Assembly: GCF_003116585.1 (NCBI RefSeq)
Contig: NZ_QEHM01000003.1
Location: forward strand, 482,916 to 546,915
Origin: Albibacillus kandeliae
GTDB taxonomy: Bacteria; Pseudomonadota; Alphaproteobacteria; Rhodobacterales; Rhodobacteraceae
Direction of reading: 5' to 3'
DNA: 64,000 nt
Positions 10,533 to 18,053 of this stretch are shown in pieces. The position numbers and the translations under genes are program-made. Numbering within the stretch: position 1 is the stretch's first letter; every line of letters begins with the position of its first letter. Under the pieces are notes generated by a model, which was not told the origin of the DNA, made no database searches, and saw only the letters and a list, made by a program, of their open reading frames with translations.

Positions 10533-11711
10533 TCAGTCCATGCTGTCCCGGCTGAACAGGTAGATGGCCGTCCCGACGAGAAGGACAACCCCGTAGAGCC
10601 CGAAAATGGCCGCGTAGGGGGCGGAAACCGGGCCTCCGGAGGTCGAAACCGCCTCGTGCAGGCGGCCCGAGGCGAACTGCATCACGCCGATTCCGCCGAT
10701 GCCGAAGAGGTTCAGCAGCGTGACACCGCGCCCGGCAAGGTGGGCGGGGATGAAGGCGCGGCCGTGGGCAATGATCACCGCGTAGGTGCCACCGAGGAAT
10801 CCGGCGGCGGCGCAGAGCGCGATGGCCAGCACCGGGCCGCCATCGACGAAGAAGGCGAGGAGCAGCATGGAGGCCATCGTACCGAAGTTACCGGCGAAGA
10901 TCACCCATTTGCGGGTGCCGAACACCCTGTCGAGCGGACCGAAGGCAAAGGTCCCGAGGATCATCGCCGCGCCCATGATCAGCGTGGCGGCCCCGATCTG
11001 CGAGGTGCCGAGGCCGTAGACGTCGGAGAGGTAGGGCCCGATCCAGAGCCCGCGCACCGCGCCCGAAGGGGCATACATGGCGAACATGATCGGCAGGATG
11101 GTCCACATCACCGGCATCCTGAGGATGTCGAGCACACTGCCCCTGGTCTCTCCCTCGCTCGGGGCCGGGTCCCGCACCGTGAGCAGGATACCGAGCGCCA
11201 CCAAGGCCGAAGCGGCGGCGAGCCCCCAGAGGCTGGCCCGCCAGCCGATCGTTTCGGTGGCCAGCGCCAGCGGGTAGGAGGCGACGAGGTTGCCGACCGA
11301 ACCGATGCCCAGCATCAGCGCGCCGAGCGTGGCAAAGCGGGCGGGCGGGTATTCGCGGGCGAAGATGTAGTAGGAGGCCATCAGGCAGGGCGAACAGCCG
11401 ATGCCGATGAGGAACATGGCGATGGAGAGGTGCGCCGGCGTGGTGGCGAGGGCGAAGAGCGCGGCGCCCCCTGCCCCGCCGACCAGCAACAGGGCCGAGG
11501 CTGTGCGACGCGGGCCGGTGCGGTCGAGCAGCCAGCCGAGCGGAAGCTGCATCAGGGCGAAGGACACGAACCACATGCCGGAGGCAAAGGACAGCTCTTC
11601 CGGCCCCGCGCCGATATCCTGTTCCAGCACCTTGGCGAGCACGGCCAGGAAGGCCCGGAAGAACTGGCTCAGCACATAGGCGAGGCACAGCAGGATCAAA
11701 CCCGTTTGCAT
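10533..11711 (-). CDS. Major facilitator superfamily transporter
   Basis: A 392-residue inner-membrane protein with about 12 hydrophobic helices. Its loop 2-3 carries a degenerate MFS signature GWLLDRTGPRR (about residues 59-69), and FGPLDRVFGTRK repeats the signature between helices 8 and 9. The substrate is unknown. The ATG at 11711 is preferred over an in-frame GTG two codons upstream because GGGAGG lies 9 nt from the ATG and only 3 nt from the GTG. It is divergent from the DUF3095 gene and not obviously linked to neighbouring pathways. Confidence 0.88.
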   Translation of the reverse strand: MQTGLILLCLAYVLSQFFRAFLAVLAKVLEQDIGAGPEELSFASGMWFVSFALMQLPLGWLLDRTGPRRTASALLLVGGAGGAALFALATTPAHLSIAMFLIGIGCSPCLMASYYIFAREYPPARFATLGALMLGIGSVGNLVASYPLALATETIGWRASLWGLAAASALVALGILLTVRDPAPSEGETRGSVLDILRMPVMWTILPIMFAMYAPSGAVRGLWIGPYLSDVYGLGTSQIGAATLIMGAAMILGTFAFGPLDRVFGTRKWVIFAGNFGTMASMLLLAFFVDGGPVLAIALCAAAGFLGGTYAVIIAHGRAFIPAHLAGRGVTLLNLFGIGGIGVMQFASGRLHEAVSTSGGPVSAPYAAIFGLYGVVLLVGTAIYLFSRDSMD

Positions 11712-11860
11712 GTTCACTTTCCTCCCGCGGCATGGGTCGCACGGGGCCGGAAGGCGCGCAAGCGTTTCGAGCAGCGAGCGCGCGGGGTGCGGCTCTCGGG
11801 CGCGGGCGGGCCTGACGGGGATGTGTTCTCAAAGCCGCGGGGCCGGTGATAGGATGCGAC

Positions 11861-13021
11861 ATGGACAGTCTGGTGACCGCGACCGATTTCTACGATGCCC
11901 TGCCCCGTCTCGCGACCTTTGGCACGCTGGCGGACCCCGGCAGCTATACGCCGCTGCCCGATGACTGGGTGATTGGCTGCGCCGATATCGTGGGCTCGAC
12001 CCGGGCCATCGCCGAGGGGCAGTACAAGAAGGTCAACATGGCCGGGGCGGCGGTGATCTCGGCCCAGATCAACCTGATGGGCGGGCGTGACTTTCCCTTC
12101 ATCTTCGGCGGCGACGGCGCTGCCTTTGCCGTGGGGCCGGACGATGCCGCCCGCTCGGCCGAGGCGCTGGCCGCCGTGCAGGCCTGGACGCGCGCCGAAT
12201 GCGGGCTGGAGCTGCGCGTCGCGCAGGTGCCGGTTTCGACCATCCGCGCGGCGGGACGCGACGTGCTGGTCGCGCGTTATTCGGCCTCGGCGGACGTCGA
12301 TTATGCCATGTTCGCCGGCGGCGGCCTGTCCTGGGCCGAGGCACGGATGAAGGCGGGCGACTTTGCCGTCCCTGCCGCCCCGCCGGGCCAGCTGCCCGAC
12401 CTGAGCGGCCTCAGCTGCCGCTGGGCGCAGATACGGGCGCGCAACGGGGTGATCCTCTCTGCGGTGATCCGGCCCGCCCCCGGCGCGGGCAGCACCGCCT
12501 TCGCCCGCGTCACCGAGAAGGTACTGGCCATCGCCCACCGCATCGACCGCGACGGGCACCCCCTTCCCGCAGCCGGGGCCGAGGTCGGCTGGCCGCCCTC
12601 GGGGCTGGGGCTTGAGGTGCTGGCCTCTCGCGGATCGGTTCCGGCGTGGAAGCGCCGCCTTCAGTTGCTTGCCGAGACCCTGGTTGCCTGGTTCTTTTTG
12701 CGCACCGGCCTGCCGGTCGGCGGCTTTGACCCTGCCGAGTACCGGCGCGCGGTGGCCCGCAACGCCGATTTCCGCAAGTTCGACGATGGCCTGAAGATGA
12801 CGCTCGACGTGGACCCGGCCACGGTGGAGGACCTGCGGGGCGTCCTTGAACAGGCGCAGGCGGACGGCATCGTCGAGTTCGGCCTGTTCCAGCAGGAAGA
12901 GGCCATGATGACCTGCATCGTGCCCTCGCCGCGACAGGGCAACCACGTCCACTTCATCGACGGAGCCTCGGGCGGGTACACGCAGGCGGCCGCGCAGATC
13001 AAGCGCGCGGCCACCGCCTGA
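11861..13021 (+). CDS. DUF3095 domain protein
   Basis: A 386-residue protein of the DUF3095 family, some members of which are annotated as adenylate-cyclase-like. The N-terminal half has VIGCADIVGSTRAIAEGQYK, resembling the metal-binding IVGST segment of class III nucleotidyl cyclases, and FIFGGDGAAFAV, resembling the second cyclase motif. The C-terminal half is unassigned. Whether it makes a cyclic nucleotide is unproven. The ATG at 11861 has AGGA 6 nt upstream; an in-frame GTG at 11846 has no such site. It converges on hpaI with 7 nt between stops and is probably unrelated to that operon. Confidence 0.82.
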   Translation: MDSLVTATDFYDALPRLATFGTLADPGSYTPLPDDWVIGCADIVGSTRAIAEGQYKKVNMAGAAVISAQINLMGGRDFPFIFGGDGAAFAVGPDDAARSAEALAAVQAWTRAECGLELRVAQVPVSTIRAAGRDVLVARYSASADVDYAMFAGGGLSWAEARMKAGDFAVPAAPPGQLPDLSGLSCRWAQIRARNGVILSAVIRPAPGAGSTAFARVTEKVLAIAHRIDRDGHPLPAAGAEVGWPPSGLGLEVLASRGSVPAWKRRLQLLAETLVAWFFLRTGLPVGGFDPAEYRRAVARNADFRKFDDGLKMTLDVDPATVEDLRGVLEQAQADGIVEFGLFQQEEAMMTCIVPSPRQGNHVHFIDGASGGYTQAAAQIKRAATA

Positions 13022-13028
13022 GCAGACC

Positions 13029-13796
13029 CTAGCCCTTCCAGCGGGCCGCCAGCTGCCGCGCCGCGGTGGAGAGCAGGACCACGTCCGCCCCGACGGCCAC
13101 GAAGCGCGCGCCGCTGTCGATGTGCCGCTGGATCGGCGCCTCTGCCATCGCGAGGATGCCCGGGGCCTTGCCTGCCGCCGCGATGCGGGTGATCGCACCG
13201 TGGATCGCCGCCTTGACCTCGGCGGCCTCGGAGTTGCCCGCGTGGCCCATGTCGGTCGCGAGGTCCGCCGGGCCGATGAACACACCGTCGACCCCTTCGA
13301 CCGCGAGGATCTCGTCGAGATGCTCCAGCCCGTTTCGGCTCTCCACCTGCACCAGCAGGCAGATCTGCGCGTTGGCGGTGGCCACGTAGTCCTTGACCGA
13401 GTTGAACATGGTCGCCCGCCCGAGGGCCGAGCCGACGCCCCGGACGCCCTCTGGCGGATAGCGGCAGTCGCGGACCAGCTGGCGCGCCTGTTCCGCGGTC
13501 TCGACCATCGGCACCAGCACGGTGCGCGCACCCACGTCGAGGACCTGCTTGATCATCCATGTCTCGCCCAGCGGCACCCGCACCACCGGCTCGGACCCGC
13601 TCGCCGCCAATGCCGTCAGCTGCGCCCGGATCGAACGCAGGTCGTTCGGGCTGTGCTCGCCGTCGATCACCAGCCAGTCGAACCCGGCCGTTCCCATAAT
13701 CTCGGCAACGTAATCCTCGCCGGTCGCGAGCCAGCAGCCGATCAGGGTTTCGCCCGCCAGCAGGCGCTGTTTGAAGGTATTGATAGGAGCGGCCAT
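13029..13796 (-). CDS. hpaI: 4-hydroxy-2-oxoheptanedioate aldolase HpaI
   Basis: A 255-residue class II aldolase of the HpcH/HpaI family. It splits 4-hydroxy-2-oxoheptane-1,7-dioate to pyruvate and succinate semialdehyde, the last step of homoprotocatechuate meta-cleavage. Family segments seen are the N-terminal GCWLATGEDYVAEIMG, the metal/substrate region WLVIDGEHSPND, the active-site arginine region VVRVPLG, and the metal ligands Glu and Asp in LLVQVES and VFIGPADLATDMG. It is the last gene of the hpa operon, starting 8 nt after the end of hpaH. No further gene follows on this strand before the convergent DUF3095 gene. Confidence 0.94.
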   Translation of the reverse strand: MAAPINTFKQRLLAGETLIGCWLATGEDYVAEIMGTAGFDWLVIDGEHSPNDLRSIRAQLTALAASGSEPVVRVPLGETWMIKQVLDVGARTVLVPMVETAEQARQLVRDCRYPPEGVRGVGSALGRATMFNSVKDYVATANAQICLLVQVESRNGLEHLDEILAVEGVDGVFIGPADLATDMGHAGNSEAAEVKAAIHGAITRIAAAGKAPGILAMAEAPIQRHIDSGARFVAVGADVVLLSTAARQLAARWKG

Positions 13797-13804
13797 TTCA
13801 GTCC

Positions 13805-14602
13805 TCAGTCGAAAGTGATGCCGACCGAGCCGAAGGGCCCGAAATCGGCGTGGATCGCCGCGCCGGAGGGCGCTTCGATGGGGCGGATGAACGACCCCGA
13901 GAGCACGATATCACCCGCTTCGATCCGCTGACCATACTGCGCCATCCGCCGCGCGAGCCAGAGGACCGAGGTCGCCGGGTCGTTCAGCACCCCGGCGCCC
14001 AGCCCGGTCTCCTCGACCACTCCGTTGCGGGTCACGATGGCCCCGGCCCAGCGCAGGTCGAAGGCGTCCGGCGCGTGGCGCTCGGCGCCCAGCACCACGC
14101 CCGCGTTGGCGGCATTGTCCGAGATCGTGTCGGTGATGATCCGCGCCTTGCCCGTCTCCGGGTCGGCCCGCAGGATCCGGGTGTCGAGGATTTCGAGCGA
14201 GGGCGCCACGTGGTCGGTCACCGCGAGGATGTCGTCGCGGGTTTCGGCCCCGGAGAGCGGCGCCTTCATCACGAAGGCGATCTCGGCCTCGACCCGGGGC
14301 TGGATGAAGCGCCCCTTGGGGATCCGCCCGCCGCTGGCAAAGGCCATGTCGTCGAGCAGCACGCCGCTGTCCGGGGTGTCGATGCCCAGCGCGTCCTGCA
14401 TGGCCCGGCTGGTCAGGCCGATCTTCCAGCCGATCCGCCTGCGGCCCTGCGCCAGCTTCCGCGCGACGAAGGCCGCCTGCACGGCATAGGCGTCGTCCAT
14501 CGTCATGCCGGGATAGCGCAGCGAGAGCAGCCCGGTCTGCCGGTTCAGATGTTCGGCGGCGTAGAGTGCCTCGGCCGCTTCGGCGACCTCCTCGGGGGTC
14601 AT
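13805..14602 (-). CDS. hpaH: 2-oxo-hepta-3-ene-1,7-dioate hydratase HpaH
   Basis: A 265-residue member of the HpaH/MhpD/DmpE hydratase branch of the fumarylacetoacetase superfamily. It adds water to 2-oxohept-3-ene-1,7-dioate to give the HpaI substrate. Recognisable segments are GWKIGLTSRAMQDALGIDTPD, the metal-ligand stretch PRVEAEIAFVMK with Glu residues, and SLEILDTRI. Its ATG overlaps the stop of the upstream hpaG-like gene (ATGA), showing translational coupling, and hpaI follows 8 nt after its stop. Operon position and sequence agree, so the assignment is secure. Confidence 0.94.
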   Translation of the reverse strand: MTPEEVAEAAEALYAAEHLNRQTGLLSLRYPGMTMDDAYAVQAAFVARKLAQGRRRIGWKIGLTSRAMQDALGIDTPDSGVLLDDMAFASGGRIPKGRFIQPRVEAEIAFVMKAPLSGAETRDDILAVTDHVAPSLEILDTRILRADPETGKARIITDTISDNAANAGVVLGAERHAPDAFDLRWAGAIVTRNGVVEETGLGAGVLNDPATSVLWLARRMAQYGQRIEAGDIVLSGSFIRPIEAPSGAAIHADFGPFGSVGITFD

Positions 14603-15459
14603 CCCTCGTCCTCCACGGTGTTCGTCAGGGTGCCGATCCCCTCGGCCTCGACCTCGATGACATCGCCGGGCACAAGGAAGCGCGGCGGGTCGAAACGGGC
14701 GCCCGCGCCGGTCGGGGTGCCGGTGACGATGATGTCACCGGGCTTCAGCGTGGTGAAGGTCGAGATGTATTCGATCTGGCGCCGGATCGGGAACAGCATC
14801 CGGCTGGTCCGGTCGTCCTGGCGCAGCTCGCCGTTGACCTTGGTGGTCAGCCGCACGTCATCCAACTGCGCCGCGGCGGTGAAGGGAACCAGCCAGGGGC
14901 CCATCGCCCCCGAGCTGTCCCAGTTCTTGCCCTGGGTCACGTTGAACTTGGCATGGCGCACCCAGTCGCGCAGCGTGCCCTCGTTGCAGAGCGTGAGTGC
15001 GGCGATGTGGTCATAGGCATCGGCCTGCGCGATCCGCCGGCCGCCCTTGCCGATCACCACGGCGATCTCGCCCTCGTAGTCCAGCTGCGGCGTCTCCGGC
15101 GGACGGATCAGCGGCTGGCCCTCGCCGGTGAAGCTGCCGGGAAAGCGGATGAAGAGCGACATGTTGGGCGGCGCCTCCTGCCCGTCCTTGTACTCGGCGT
15201 TGCGGTCGGGAAAGTTCACGCCCACGCAGATGATCTTCTCGGGCGAGGGCACCGGGATGCGGTAGGTGAAATCGCCGTGGGGATGGGTCGCCGCGCGCCC
15301 CTGCGCGGCCCTGGCCAGCGCGTGCAGACCATCGGCCGCGATCACCTCGCGCAGCGTCGGCCACTCCGGGAACTCGGGCGACAGGGCGACGAAGCCCGCA
15401 TCGGTGACGGCGCCGTAGAGGGTCTCGGCCCCGGCGGTGACTGTGGCGAAACGGCTCAT
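14599..15459 (-). CDS. hpaG: Fumarylacetoacetase-family decarboxylase/isomerase, HpaG-like single-domain form
   Basis: A 286-residue FAH-superfamily protein. The N-terminal cap contains EKIICVGVNFPDRNAEYK; the catalytic core has the metal-binding QLDYEGEIAVVIGKGGRR and the terminal GDIIVTGTPTGAG motif. By elimination it provides 5-oxopent-3-ene-1,2,5-tricarboxylate decarboxylase and/or 2-hydroxyhepta-2,4-diene-1,7-dioate isomerase activity. E. coli HpaG is a fusion of two such domains; this one has only one, so it either does both steps or the isomerisation occurs elsewhere. It is coupled by ATGA overlaps to the decarboxylase upstream (15456-15459) and to hpaH downstream. Family certain; exact step inferred. 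Confidence 0.85.
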   Translation of the reverse strand: MSRFATVTAGAETLYGAVTDAGFVALSPEFPEWPTLREVIAADGLHALARAAQGRAATHPHGDFTYRIPVPSPEKIICVGVNFPDRNAEYKDGQEAPPNMSLFIRFPGSFTGEGQPLIRPPETPQLDYEGEIAVVIGKGGRRIAQADAYDHIAALTLCNEGTLRDWVRHAKFNVTQGKNWDSSGAMGPWLVPFTAAAQLDDVRLTTKVNGELRQDDRTSRMLFPIRRQIEYISTFTTLKPGDIIVTGTPTGAGARFDPPRFLVPGDVIEVEAEGIGTLTNTVEDEG

Positions 15460-16868
15460 GTCAGGCTCCTCGCGATTTCGGTGATCACCTCGTGGGCCAT
15501 CATCACATCCTCTTCGGTGGTGTCGAACTGCCCGGCCTGGAACCGGATCACCAGCGCCCCGTCCACCCGGGTCTGGGTCAGGTAGATGCGCCCGTCGTCG
15601 TTGATCGCGTTGACCAGCGCGAGGTTCAGCGCGTCCGGGTCCGCCGCGCCCCCGGGCGCATAACGGAAGGTGAAGAGCGACCACATCGGCGCGGTCACGA
15701 TCTCGAAATCAGGCTCTGCGCGAAGCTTTTCGTGCAGTTTTCCGGCCCAGTCGATGTGGTTCCGCAACCGCTGCCGCAGCCCCTCCATCCCGTAGGCGCG
15801 CAGCACGAACCAGATCTTGAGCGCGCGGAAGCGGCGGCCCAGCGGCACCGACCATTCCGAGTAGTTGATGATCCCGTCGGCGCCGTGGGTCTTGAGGTAC
15901 TCCGGCTGGATCGCCAGCGTCTTCACCAGGTCGTCCGGATCCTTCAGGAAATGAGCCGAGCAGTCGAACTGCACCCCCAGCCACTTGTGCGGGTTGAAGA
16001 CGATGCTGTCGGCGTCCTCCACCCCCTCCCAGTAGTGCCGGTATTCGGGGCAGATCATCGCCGAGCCGGACCAGGCCGCGTCGACATGGCTGTAGAGCCC
16101 GTACTTGCGCGCCACCGCGAGGCAGGCTGCGACCGGGTCCGTCGCCCCTGTGCCGGTGGCCCCGACGCAGAGGATGACGCCCGCGGGCACCAGCCCGGCG
16201 GCAAGGTCGGCCTCGATCGCCGCTTCCAGCGCCACCGGGTCCATGCCGCGCCAGTCGCCGGTGATCGGCACCCGCACGAGGTTGTCCGACCCGATGCCCG
16301 AGACCCAGATCGCCCGGTCGATCGAGGTATGCACCTCGGAGGAGGAATAGACCCTGAGCCGAGGATTCTGCGCCAGGCCGTGCGTGTTGCCCTGCCAGTT
16401 CAGAGCCTTCTCCCGCATGGTCAGTACGGCGGCCAGGGTGGCCGAGGAGGCGCTGTCCTGGATCACCCCCCGGAATTCCTCCGGCAGGCCGATGGCCTGG
16501 CGCAGCCAGCCCATCATCCGGGTCTCCATCTCGGTCGCGGCCGGCGAGGTCTGCCAGAGCATGCACTGCGGCGCGAGGGCGGAGGCCAGGAACTCGGCCA
16601 GCACCGAGGCGGGCGCGGCGTTGGAGGCGAAATAGGCAAAGAAGCGCGGATGCTGCCAATGGGTGATGCCGGGCATGACGATGGTCTCGAAATCCTCGAA
16701 CACCCGTTCCAGCGCCTCGGGCCCCTCCGGGGGCGCCACCGGCAGCGCCTCCAGCACCTCGCCCGGACGGGTCCGCGCGCGCACCGGGCGCTCGCCCACG
16801 GTGCGGTGATACTCCTCGGCCCAGCCCGCGACCCGCGCGCCCCAGTCCCCGAATTCAGACCACTTCAT
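15456..16868 (-). CDS. PLP-dependent aromatic L-amino-acid decarboxylase (group II)
   Basis: A 470-residue group II PLP decarboxylase of the DOPA/tyrosine/tryptophan decarboxylase type. Lys295 in NPHKWLGVQFDCS carries the cofactor. His180 in SSSEVHTS would stack on the PLP ring, and Asp263 in HVDAAWSGSA would bind the pyridine nitrogen. It sits inside the homoprotocatechuate operon, coupled by ATGA to hpaG, which suggests it feeds the pathway by decarboxylating DOPA or tyrosine to an amine later oxidised to (homo)protocatechuate-type acids. Substrate is inferred from context; glutamate is unlikely given the aromatic-decarboxylase-like sequence. The 106 bp before it are rich in hairpins and carry a copy of the intergenic repeat. 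Confidence 0.88.
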   Translation of the reverse strand: MKWSEFGDWGARVAGWAEEYHRTVGERPVRARTRPGEVLEALPVAPPEGPEALERVFEDFETIVMPGITHWQHPRFFAYFASNAAPASVLAEFLASALAPQCMLWQTSPAATEMETRMMGWLRQAIGLPEEFRGVIQDSASSATLAAVLTMREKALNWQGNTHGLAQNPRLRVYSSSEVHTSIDRAIWVSGIGSDNLVRVPITGDWRGMDPVALEAAIEADLAAGLVPAGVILCVGATGTGATDPVAACLAVARKYGLYSHVDAAWSGSAMICPEYRHYWEGVEDADSIVFNPHKWLGVQFDCSAHFLKDPDDLVKTLAIQPEYLKTHGADGIINYSEWSVPLGRRFRALKIWFVLRAYGMEGLRQRLRNHIDWAGKLHEKLRAEPDFEIVTAPMWSLFTFRYAPGGAADPDALNLALVNAINDDGRIYLTQTRVDGALVIRFQAGQFDTTEEDVMMAHEVITEIARSLT

Positions 16869-16882
16869 CTCTACCTCGTGCG

Positions 16883-16967
16883 GGGGCCGCGGCCCCTCCT
16901 TCTTTGGGTTCTCAAGTATCCCGGGGGTGAATTGGCCCCGGCGGGGCCAAGAGGGGGCAGCGCCCCC
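16883..16967. repeat. Hairpin-dense intergenic segment inside the hpa operon
   Basis: Between hpaD and the decarboxylase lie three short perfect dyads: a 14-bp palindrome GGGGCCGCGGCCCC (16883-16896), TTGGCCCC/GGGGCCAA with a 3-nt loop (16932-16950) and GGGGGC/GCCCCC with a 3-nt loop (16953-16967). They flank a repeat copy at 16898-16927. None has a T-tract. They may stabilise or process the polycistronic mRNA. Confidence 0.6.
16898..16927 (-). repeat. Roseobacter-type intergenic repeat, copy 2
   Basis: Read on the minus strand this is CCCCCGGGATACTTGAGAAC then CCAAAGAAGG, nearly identical to copy 3 at 18023-18052 and related to the paired copies at 2481-2544. Similar GGATATTTGGA...AAAGAAG elements are, to my recollection, scattered through Rhodobacteraceae genomes; their function is unknown. 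Confidence 0.65.
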
Positions 16968-16974
16968 TTCCCGC

Positions 16975-17955
16975 TCAGGGGGCGATGATCGGCTGGGCCT
17001 TCATCAGCGAGGGCTTCGGTTCTGCCCCCTCGAACAGGCTGCCCTCCTCGAACCACGACCGCGGTGCCGGGGCGCCCCAGAGGGTCTGGCGCTGCGGGTC
17101 CTTCAGGTCCCACCGGATCGGCTCCAGATCCGGATCGACGGTCTGGTAGTCCGAGCAGTAGATCTCGATCCGGTGCCCGTCGGGGTCGCGCACGTAGAGG
17201 AAGAAGGCGTTCGAGATGCCGTGCCGCCCGGGGCCGCGCTCGATGTTGGCGACCCAACCGGTCGTCGCCATCAGGTCGAGCAGGTCGATGATGTTGAGCG
17301 GCGTCGGCACCCAGAAGGCGGTGTGGTGCAGGCGCGGGCCGAAACCGTTGGTGAAGGCCATGTCGTGCACGCCGCCCTTGCGGTGGGTCCATGCGGCCCA
17401 GAGGTGGCCGGTTTCCTCGTCCTCGGTGTACTCGGTGACCCGGAAGCCCAGTTCGTTGTAGAAGGCGACGCTCTCGTCCACGTTGGGCGAAAAGCAGTTG
17501 AAGTGGTCGATGCGGAGCGGCTTGACGCCCTTGTAGAGACTGTATTTCTGGTGGATCGGCGGCAGGCGGTCCATGCGGACGTAGAACTCCAGCGGCACGC
17601 CGTGGGGGTCGCGGGTGCGGAAGGTGCGCGACTGGTAGGGGCGTTCGACCCAGTCCACCGGCAGGCCCTTGCCGCGGAAGAAGTGCTCGGCCTTGTCGAG
17701 GCTGTCCTCGTCGAAGAGCTTGAAGCCGAGGTCGCGGGCGCAGGGGGTGTCGCCCTTGCGCAGCACGATGCAGTGATGCCCGCGCTCTTCCATCGCGCGG
17801 AGGTATATCGCCTCGCTGTCCTCGTCGGTGACCTGCAGGCCGAGCGTGTCGACGTAGAAGGCGCGCGATTTCGCGAGGTCGGTCACGACCAGTTCCACGT
17901 GCGAGAGGCGGACGATGTTGAAGGGCGGGTAGAGGTTCGGTGCGGGTACGGGCAT
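16975..17955 (-). CDS. hpaD: 3,4-dihydroxyphenylacetate (homoprotocatechuate) 2,3-dioxygenase, vicinal-oxygen-chelate type
   Basis: A 326-residue two-domain extradiol dioxygenase that opens the homoprotocatechuate ring using Fe(II) or Mn(II) and O2. The metal triad is visible as His151 in RIDHFNCFSPN, His211 in GPRLHHTAFWV and Glu264 in GHRIEIYCSDY. The acid-base His (His197 in GGVHDMAF) and Tyr254 (FFLYVRD) match residues of the Brevibacterium/Arthrobacter homoprotocatechuate dioxygenases. It is thus the VOC type, not the LigB-type HpcB of enteric bacteria. It follows hpaE after 98 bp that contain a hairpin and repeat copy 3, and precedes the decarboxylase. Confidence 0.95.
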   Translation of the reverse strand: MPVPAPNLYPPFNIVRLSHVELVVTDLAKSRAFYVDTLGLQVTDEDSEAIYLRAMEERGHHCIVLRKGDTPCARDLGFKLFDEDSLDKAEHFFRGKGLPVDWVERPYQSRTFRTRDPHGVPLEFYVRMDRLPPIHQKYSLYKGVKPLRIDHFNCFSPNVDESVAFYNELGFRVTEYTEDEETGHLWAAWTHRKGGVHDMAFTNGFGPRLHHTAFWVPTPLNIIDLLDLMATTGWVANIERGPGRHGISNAFFLYVRDPDGHRIEIYCSDYQTVDPDLEPIRWDLKDPQRQTLWGAPAPRSWFEEGSLFEGAEPKPSLMKAQPIIAP

Positions 17956-18002
17956 GTGTCTGCTCCTCTCAGGACGCTGCGCGTTGTGCGGGCGGGGCGC
18001 CG

Positions 18003-18020
18003 CGGGGGGCCAGCCCCCCG
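18003..18020. repeat. Perfect GC hairpin beside repeat copy 3
   Basis: Arms CGGGGGGC and GCCCCCCG are separated by two bases. The hairpin lies between hpaE and hpaD, directly next to the repeat at 18023-18052, the same hairpin-plus-repeat arrangement as at 16883-16967. Confidence 0.6.
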
Positions 18021-18022
18021 GA

Positions 18023-18052
18023 CCCCCCGGGATATTTGGACCCCAAAGAAGG
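18023..18052 (+). repeat. Roseobacter-type intergenic repeat, copy 3
   Basis: The core CCCGGGATATTTGGACCCCA followed by AAGAAGG matches copy 2 (16898-16927, opposite strand) with one gap and few mismatches. It lies immediately after the stop of hpaE, inside the operon. Confidence 0.65.
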
Positions 18053-18053
18053 G

